Positions 58,869 to 64,000 of a stretch of DNA of 64,000 bases are shown piece after piece; position 1 is the first letter of the stretch; the number at the start of each line of letters is the position of its first letter. A program made the position numbers and the translations under genes. This DNA comes from Xanthobacter agilis (GTDB lineage Bacteria; Pseudomonadota; Alphaproteobacteria; Rhizobiales; Xanthobacteraceae): the NCBI RefSeq assembly GCF_021730435.1, contig NZ_JABWGX010000008.1, positions 114,794-178,793 of the forward strand, given 5' to 3'. The notes under the pieces were generated by a model. It worked only from the letters and a program-made list of their open reading frames with translations, had not been told where the DNA came from and ran no database searches.

Positions 58869-59717
58869 GACCTGTTGACGAATATCGTTGTTCATAGCTT
58901 GACGGCTGCGATGAGGACGAAGCTGACGTAGCTTTCGGTGGTCTTGTCGTATCGGGTGGCGAGGCGGTGGAAGTTCTTCAGCTTGTTGAAGCCGCGCTCG
59001 ATCCTGTTTCGCAGGGCATAGACGTGATCGTCGACGGGGATCTGGACCTTGCGGCTGCGACGCGTCGGGATCATCGGTGTGACGCCGCGAGCCTTCCTCT
59101 CTTCTCGGATGTGGTCGCAATCGTAGCCGCGATCGGCCAGAAGGACTTTCGGCTCGGGCCCGTCGGCGTCGAGGAGCGGCAGGGCACCGGTATAGTCGGA
59201 GGCCTGGCCCGGCGCGATGTCGACGGCTACAGGCCGTCCGGCACCGTTGGTGCGGAGATGAATTTTGGTCGAAAACCCACCTCGCGAGCGCCCGAGACCC
59301 TGTCTCTCAGTCCCCCCCTTGCGCCGGCGGCGCAGTGGTGCGCCCGGATGACGGTGCTGTCGATCATTTGAACCGTCTCGCCGACGCCCTCGGTGTCGTT
59401 CAGCACCTCGAGCAGCAGATCCCAGAGCCCGGAGAGCGTCCATCGGCGAAACTGTCGGTAGACGGAGGACCATTTGCCGAAGAACTCGGGCAGATCGCGC
59501 CATTGAACTCCGGTACGGGCGATCCAGAAGACGCCGTCGAGGACACGGCGATGATCACGCGGCCGGCGACCACTGTGCGCCCCACGCGTCGTCACGAAGG
59601 GCTCGAAGAATTCCCATTCCTCGTCGCTCATCAGGCCTCGAATCAAGCTCGCCTCCCTCGGAAGGCGATCTTGAATCACCATATAGCGCGGCGGGGAAGC
59701 CTATTCGTCAACAGGAG
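58869..59717 (-). mobile_element. IS5-family insertion sequence, second type
   Basis: The 849-bp element has imperfect inverted repeats (CCTGTTGACGAATA at both ends) and one transposase in two ORFs. TTAG lies on its left and CTAG on its right, so the flanks are not a perfect duplication. It inserted into or beside repeat D, and IS copy 2 adjoins it directly. Confidence 0.8.
58892..59682 (-). CDS. IS5-family transposase in two overlapping ORFs
   Basis: The first ORF (59227-59682) holds SDEEWEFFEPFVTTRGAHSG, GVQWRDLPEFFGKWSSVYRQ and IDSTVIRAHHCAAGARGG. The second (58892-59503) carries GLGRSRGGFSTKIHLRTNGA, VLLADRGYDCDHIREERKAR and NRIERGFNKLKNFHRLATRY. The DDE residues are split over the two ORFs. 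A G-run at about 59315 fits a programmed frameshift that joins them, as usual in this IS group. Start ATG 59682 or 59631 (MSDEEWEF). Confidence 0.8.
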
Positions 59718-59721
59718 CTAG

Positions 59722-60578
59722 GCCGTAGTGACGATTTAGGGATTTGGGATTCCCAAGTGGTCGCAAATCAGATTCAACGCTGATTTTGGAGGATCGGCGA
59801 TGGATTGCGATGGTCTTCGGGATGATCAGTGGGAGCGGATCAAAAGCTTCGTGCCCGGCGGCACGAAGGGCAAGCGCGGGCCGCGCACCGACAATCGGAA
59901 GTTTCTGGATGCGCTGTTGTGGATGGCGCGCTCGGGCGGTCGTTGGCGTGTTCTGCCCGAGCGGCTGGGCGACTATCGCTCTGTGAAACGGCGCTATTAC
60001 CGCTGGATCGAGATGGGCGTCCTCGATGAGATGCTGTCGGTGCTGGCGCGCGAAGCCGATCTGGAATGGCTGATGATCGACAGCACCATCGTGCGGGCGC
60101 ACCAGCATGCGGCCGGCGCCCGCGCCGCAAAAGGGGGGCGGATGCCCAGGGCCTGGGCCGGTCTCGCGGCGGCCTGAGCACCAAGATCCACGCCGCCGCC
60201 GATGCTCTCGGGCTCCCGGTCCGCCTGATCGGGACACCTGGGCAGCGCAACGACATCACCCTCGCCCACGACCTCATCGAAGACATTGAGGCGGCCGCCC
60301 TGCTGGCCGACAAGGGCTATGACGCAAACCATCTCGTTGATGCGATAGAAGAACGGGGAACCGAAGTCGTCATTCCGCCGAAGCGGGATCCCAAGATCCA
60401 GCGCGCCTACGACACCGACCTCTACAAAGAGCGCAACAAGATCGCGCGCTTCTTCAACAAGCTCAAACAGTTCCGGCGCGTCGCCACACGATACGACAAG
60501 TTGCTCGTCAACTTCATGGGCTTCGTCAAACTCGCCGCAATCGCCATCTGGCTCAGATAGTTAAATCGTCACTACGGC
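59722..60578 (+). mobile_element. IS5-family (IS427-type) insertion sequence, copy 2
   Basis: The 857-bp element has the same ends and CTAG flanks (59718-59721 and 60579-60582) as copy 1, but opposite orientation. Its first ORF is intact. It lies against the other IS and against IS3-type remnants. Confidence 0.9.
59800..60560 (+). CDS. IS5-family transposase (copy 2), frameshift-fused
   Basis: The first ORF (59800-60177, 125 aa) starts MDCDGLRDDQWERIKSFVPG. The second ends the transposase at 60560, with GRSRGGLSTKIHAAADALGL, LLADKGYDANHLVDAIEERG and NKIARFFNKLKQFRRVATRY. A -1 frameshift in the A4G6 run near 60130 would produce the full protein. This copy may be active, and can serve copy 1 in trans. 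Confidence 0.82.
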
Positions 60579-60870
60579 CTAGGAGAGAGTCTGAGGGTTG
60601 ATGATCCGAGACCATTTTCTGGACCGCCGTCTGGCGCTTGAACTCGATGCTGTGGGTGCGGTGTCGGGCCATGGGCTTCCATCCTTCGAAAGCCCGGCTC
60701 CCCGGTCAATTCCCTATCGTCACACTGTCCGCCTCAAGGGGCGCACTCCAATCGGGGGGGCAACATTGCGTGCCGTTTGACACATCTGCTCGGCCAGCAG
60801 CCTGTTCAGCCGCGCGTTCTCTTCTTCGAGCGCCTTCAGCCGGCGGGCATCGGACACGTCCAAGGTGATG
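60579..60870 (-). pseudogene. IS3-type transposase OrfA remnants
   Basis: On the minus strand, MARHRTHSIEFKRQTAVQKM starts at 60672 and is cut by the IS copy 2 border; it matches the beginning of OrfA of IS3-type elements. About 110 bases upstream, another minus frame has SDARRLKALEEENARLNRLL, the end of OrfA. Nothing else of the element is seen. The gap 60583-60955 holds no intact gene. Confidence 0.6.
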
Positions 60871-60955
60871 CATCTTGCTCGTGGATTGAAGGCCTCGGAC
60901 ATCGACGTGCGGGAAACGGCGGCAATGGCGAGATTTTCGGAGGGGTCGCTCCGCC

Positions 60956-62131
60956 CTATGGTTCGATCGCGGCATAAAGGGCCCGGCTGAGGTCGGCGGA
61001 GAAGCGTCCGCCACTCGACATGCCTTCGAGCGCGGTGTTGGTGAAGGCGACCAGCGTCAGATCCTTGCTGGGATCGACGAACCAGCTATGACCATAGGCG
61101 CCACCCCACCGCCAAGCGCCGGGGGACTCGGTCACGCCGGCCGCGGTCGCATCGCGCAGGACCGAGAAGCCGAGACCATAGCCCCAGCCGGGTGAGCCTT
61201 CGATATCGAGCCCGGCAATCTGATCGCGTGCCATGTTCGCGACCTGTTCGGGCGCCATCAATGGCCCGCCGCCCGATCGCAGCGCTTCGAGCAGGGTCAT
61301 CGTGTCGAGGGCAGAGCCGGTCATGCCGGCGCCGCCGGACGGAAAGGCTTGCGCGTCGAAGGCGCGTGACGGGTCCATGCTGAGGCCGGGGAGACCAGGA
61401 AGAAACGGTACCTGGTCCGGCTCGCGCATCCGGCGCGGGCGCGGGACGTCGTCGGCGTAAGCCGCAGTCAGCCGGGTCGGGTCCGCAACCGAGAAGCCGG
61501 TGTCGTTCAGCCCGAGGGGCTCGGTCACCAACATTTGCACCGCCTGGGGCAGCGCCATTCCCGTCGCGGCCTCGATCAACGCGCCGACGACATCGAGGGC
61601 GAGCGAATAGCAAAACCGCGTCCCCGGCCGAAACTGCAACGGCACCCCGGCGAGCCGGCGTAGGTTCTCAGTGAGCGTGATGTTGGTTCGATCCATGCCA
61701 TCTGAGACGCCGGCGCGATGCAGCGGCCCATCATCCGGCTCCAGAAAGCCGTAGCCGAGGCCTGAGGTATGGGTAAGCAGGTGGCGCAGCGAGATGGCGG
61801 CGGGCTCGTCCTCGAAACGCGGCTCGAACTGCGGAAGCCACTCGGTTATCGGCCGATCGAGATCGAGCTTGCCTTGTCCGACCAGCGCCATGGCCGCCGC
61901 CGCGACGAAGAGCTTGGAGACCGAGGCGAGGCGGAACTGCGCATCATCGCGCATCGGGGAACCGGCCTCGCGATCCGCCAGGCCGGCGGCGCGGGTGTAG
62001 ATCGGCTGGCCGTTCCGGCGCACCAGGACGACGGCGCCGACGATCCGCTCGGCCGCAATCGCGCCATCGATGACGGCGTCGAGCCGCGTGGAGAGCGTGG
62101 TGGAAGAGGTCTGAAGGGGGCGTTCGAGCAT
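60956..62131 (-). CDS. Serine hydrolase (beta-lactamase-family, EstB/class C-like)
   Basis: GGAG precedes the ATG at 62131; the protein has 391 residues. The catalytic S-x-x-K motif is in FRLASVSKLFVAAAAMALVG, and the Y-x-N-type motif in RFCYSLALDVVGALIEAATG. WRWGGAYGHSWFVDPSKD carries the third motif. Such enzymes are esterases or D-peptidases more often than lactamases; no signal peptide is seen, so it is cytoplasmic. The MFS gene lies 17 bp upstream on the same strand, suggesting an operon. Confidence 0.88.
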   Translation of the reverse strand: MLERPLQTSSTTLSTRLDAVIDGAIAAERIVGAVVLVRRNGQPIYTRAAGLADREAGSPMRDDAQFRLASVSKLFVAAAAMALVGQGKLDLDRPITEWLPQFEPRFEDEPAAISLRHLLTHTSGLGYGFLEPDDGPLHRAGVSDGMDRTNITLTENLRRLAGVPLQFRPGTRFCYSLALDVVGALIEAATGMALPQAVQMLVTEPLGLNDTGFSVADPTRLTAAYADDVPRPRRMREPDQVPFLPGLPGLSMDPSRAFDAQAFPSGGAGMTGSALDTMTLLEALRSGGGPLMAPEQVANMARDQIAGLDIEGSPGWGYGLGFSVLRDATAAGVTESPGAWRWGGAYGHSWFVDPSKDLTLVAFTNTALEGMSSGGRFSADLSRALYAAIEP

Positions 62132-62148
62132 GGGAGCTCCGTTTCGGG

Positions 62149-63363
62149 TCAAGGGGCGAAGGAGATGGGAAATCCGTGCCGGCAGGCGCGGTGTGCGGCG
62201 ATAAAGGCCGCGGCCAAGAGCACGAGCACGACGGGCGCAAAGGCACCGGCTCCAAAATGATCGAGCAACACCCCGCCGATGATGCCACCGCCAGCGATGG
62301 CCGCGTTCCAGGCGGTGACGAGCATCGATTGGGCGAGGTCGTGCATGTCTCCGGCTGCCTTGGCGAGAGCGGTTTGAAACAGCGTCGCGATGCCGCCGAA
62401 GGCGAGTCCCCAAAGCCCTGCGGCGCTCAAGACGATGGTCGGTGCGTGACCGGCGATACCGAGCGCGAGCGCCGCGAGGCCGAACAGCGCGATGCTGATC
62501 AGAGTGAGGTCGCGCAGATGACGGTCGATCAGGATGCCGACGATCCAGATCCCGGCCAGTGCCGCAATTCCGAAGACGAGCAGAGCAAGATCGGTCCTGG
62601 TGGCTCCACCTGCACTGCCGAGCAAAGGGGCGATGTAGGTGTAGAGGATGTTGTGCGCGAGCACGAAAGTCAGAGTGACGAATAGAACCGGCCGGATTCC
62701 AGGTAAGGCGAAGACGCGCGTGAGCGGAAGCCGCTTATCCTCGGTCTGTCCCGGGAAGTCGGGGACTTTCATCGTCACCCAGGCAATCAGGATCAGGGTC
62801 AGGCCGCTCATGACCCCGAACGAAGCCCGCCATCCGATCAGTGCGCCCAAGTACGTTCCTGCCGGAATGCCGAGCGACAGCGCCAGCGGCGTGCCGATCA
62901 TCGCGACGGCGATGGCGCGTCCCTTCGATCCTTCCGGCACCATCCGCGCGGCATAGCCGGCGATCAGCGCCCAGAGCAGTCCGGCGGAAACACCAGCGAG
63001 GAACCGGGCGACGAGCGTCAGTCCATAGCTATCCGATAGCGCCGTCGTCATGTTCGCCACCGCAAATCCGGAGATGGCGAGGAGAAGCAGCGGCCGTCGC
63101 CGCATGCCTCGGGTAGCGGAGGTCAGGGGAATGGCCGCAGCGAGCGAACCGATGGCGTAGAGCGTGACGAGCTGCCCGGCGAGCGCCTCGGAGACGCGCA
63201 GGCTCGTGCCGATCTGCGGCAACAGACCCGCCGGAAGCGCCTCGGTCAGGATGGTGATGAACCCGGCCATCGCGAGCGCCAAAAGGTTCGGCCACGGGAA
63301 GGGAGCCGAGGTCGGCGGGACGCGGCCGGCCACGTCGTGGGAGCATGTCTCTGTCATGCCCAT
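62149..63363 (-). CDS. MFS transporter, DHA1 type
   Basis: The 404-residue protein has twelve membrane segments. The A-motif region reads TSATRGMRRRPLLLLAISGF. GIPAGTYLGALIGWRASFGV is motif C of drug/H+ antiporters. It is probably an efflux pump. The esterase-like gene follows on the same strand after 17 bp. It is divergent from a LysR gene at 63452, 88 bp apart, with CGGAC-N6-GTCCG between, a possible LysR site. Confidence 0.9.
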   Translation of the reverse strand: MGMTETCSHDVAGRVPPTSAPFPWPNLLALAMAGFITILTEALPAGLLPQIGTSLRVSEALAGQLVTLYAIGSLAAAIPLTSATRGMRRRPLLLLAISGFAVANMTTALSDSYGLTLVARFLAGVSAGLLWALIAGYAARMVPEGSKGRAIAVAMIGTPLALSLGIPAGTYLGALIGWRASFGVMSGLTLILIAWVTMKVPDFPGQTEDKRLPLTRVFALPGIRPVLFVTLTFVLAHNILYTYIAPLLGSAGGATRTDLALLVFGIAALAGIWIVGILIDRHLRDLTLISIALFGLAALALGIAGHAPTIVLSAAGLWGLAFGGIATLFQTALAKAAGDMHDLAQSMLVTAWNAAIAGGGIIGGVLLDHFGAGAFAPVVLVLLAAAFIAAHRACRHGFPISFAP

Positions 63364-63451
63364 GAGATTAGGGCTATCGCCGTTGCGGAATAATCAGGTT
63401 AGAATTCCACTTATATCGGACATAAGAGTCCGCAATATCGGAAGGCTGCCA

Positions 63452-64000
63452 ATGGAACACCTCGGCGCGCTCAACGCCTTCGTTCAGACGGCCGAGGCCG
63501 GCAGCTTTGCAGCCGCTGCGATCAAGCTCGGCATTTCGGCGTCCGCAGTGGGCAAGGCGGTCGCCCGGCTGGAGGAAAGGCTCGGTGTGCGCCTGTTCCA
63601 CCGCTCGACCCGGTCGCTGACCCTCACGCCTGAGGGCGAACTCTTCCGCGACCGCTGCCGTCGCATCTTCTGCGAGGTCGAGGCGGCGGAACTCGAACTG
63701 TCGCAGACCCGCGCGGCGCCGCGGGGAAAACTCCGCGTCAGCCTGCCACTCATCGGCATGCTGATGATGCCGGCGGTGATGGCCTTCATGCGCGCCTATC
63801 CCGAGATCGAGCTCGATCTCGACTTCACCGACCGGCTGGTGGATGTGATCGACGAAGGCTTCGACGCGGTGATCCGCACCGGCGAGGCGCGCGACAGCCG
63901 GCTGATGATGCGCCGCGTCGGCGCCTTCTCCCACCGCATCGTCGGCTCACCGGACTATTTCGCCGCGCATGGCGTGCCGAAGGTGCCGGAAGACCTCGCC
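63452..64000 (+). CDS. LysR-family regulator (partial, C-terminus off the right edge)
   Basis: GGAAGG precedes the ATG at 63452. The 183 visible residues begin MEHLGALNAFVQTAEAGSFA and include KLGISASAVGKAVARLEERL, the LysR head, and DFTDRLVDVIDEGFDAVIRT of the effector domain. It is divergent from the MFS-hydrolase operon, its probable target. It belongs to the same subgroup as the LysR proteins at 53.8 and 57 kb. The gene is cut by the window border. Confidence 0.9.
   Translation, partial: MEHLGALNAFVQTAEAGSFAAAAIKLGISASAVGKAVARLEERLGVRLFHRSTRSLTLTPEGELFRDRCRRIFCEVEAAELELSQTRAAPRGKLRVSLPLIGMLMMPAVMAFMRAYPEIELDLDFTDRLVDVIDEGFDAVIRTGEARDSRLMMRRVGAFSHRIVGSPDYFAAHGVPKVPEDLA

Noticed and set aside
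50336..60578. Classical composite transposon
   Set aside because: Each IS has its own CTAG duplication, so independent insertions explain the structure; joint mobility is only a possibility.

Overview
The window is high-GC DNA from an alphaproteobacterium. The sequence best fits a methylotrophic member of the Hyphomicrobiales (Rhizobiales), perhaps Xanthobacteraceae. The reasons are an N-methylglutamate-type methylamine gene set, the cspA/rpsU neighbourhood, and repeated LysR/MerR/Rrf2 regulators of rhizobial type. The genus is an inference.

Region 1 (1-12 kb) reads as one metabolic locus, mostly on the minus strand. It holds a helix-turn-helix/cupin regulator, the three split glutamate-synthase-like subunits (mgsA, mgsB, mgsC), a type III glutamine synthetase homologue (gmaS), an Amt-family transporter, a small membrane protein, a LysR regulator on the plus strand, and beta, delta and alpha subunits of a heterotetrameric sarcosine-oxidase-like enzyme (mgdA, mgdB, mgdC). 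The last gene runs off the left edge. Together these can take methylamine through gamma-glutamylmethylamide and N-methylglutamate to a C1 unit and glutamate.

Region 2 (12-14.5 kb) begins at an intact tRNA-Phe. Next to it lie the C-terminus of a tyrosine integrase, a fragment of a phage capsid protein and a frameshifted gene: the scar of an integrated element. Region 3 (14.6-25.7 kb) is chromosomal. It has a sulfonate/taurine-type ABC transporter with a small membrane protein, a solute-binding protein overlapping a di-haem cytochrome c peroxidase-like gene, cspA, rpsU, a transglutaminase-like protein and an N-formylglutamate amidohydrolase-like protein.

Region 4 (24.4-36.7 kb) is the most interesting part. 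A roughly 2,520-residue autotransporter is followed on the same strand by a TPR-sulfotransferase and a TPR/GT9-like glycosyltransferase that overlap each other. These converge on a GT41 (O-GlcNAc transferase/SPINDLY-type) catalytic domain. I propose, as inference, a dedicated module that modifies the autotransporter. An Orn/Lys/Arg decarboxylase and a GNAT acetyltransferase follow.

Region 5 (40-64 kb) is accessory DNA built from small modules. Each module has a regulator (Rrf2, MerR, TetR, AraC, LysR) beside a redox, transport or detoxification gene. Three IS5-type elements, IS3 remnants and the C-terminus of TraG with its RHH neighbour (a conjugative-element scar) interrupt it. Several module borders carry related short repeats: a 62-bp pair around the Rrf2-to-MFS module, and an about 82-bp repeat found three times plus one stub, spaced every 2.0-2.2 kb. 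This suggests stepwise modular assembly.
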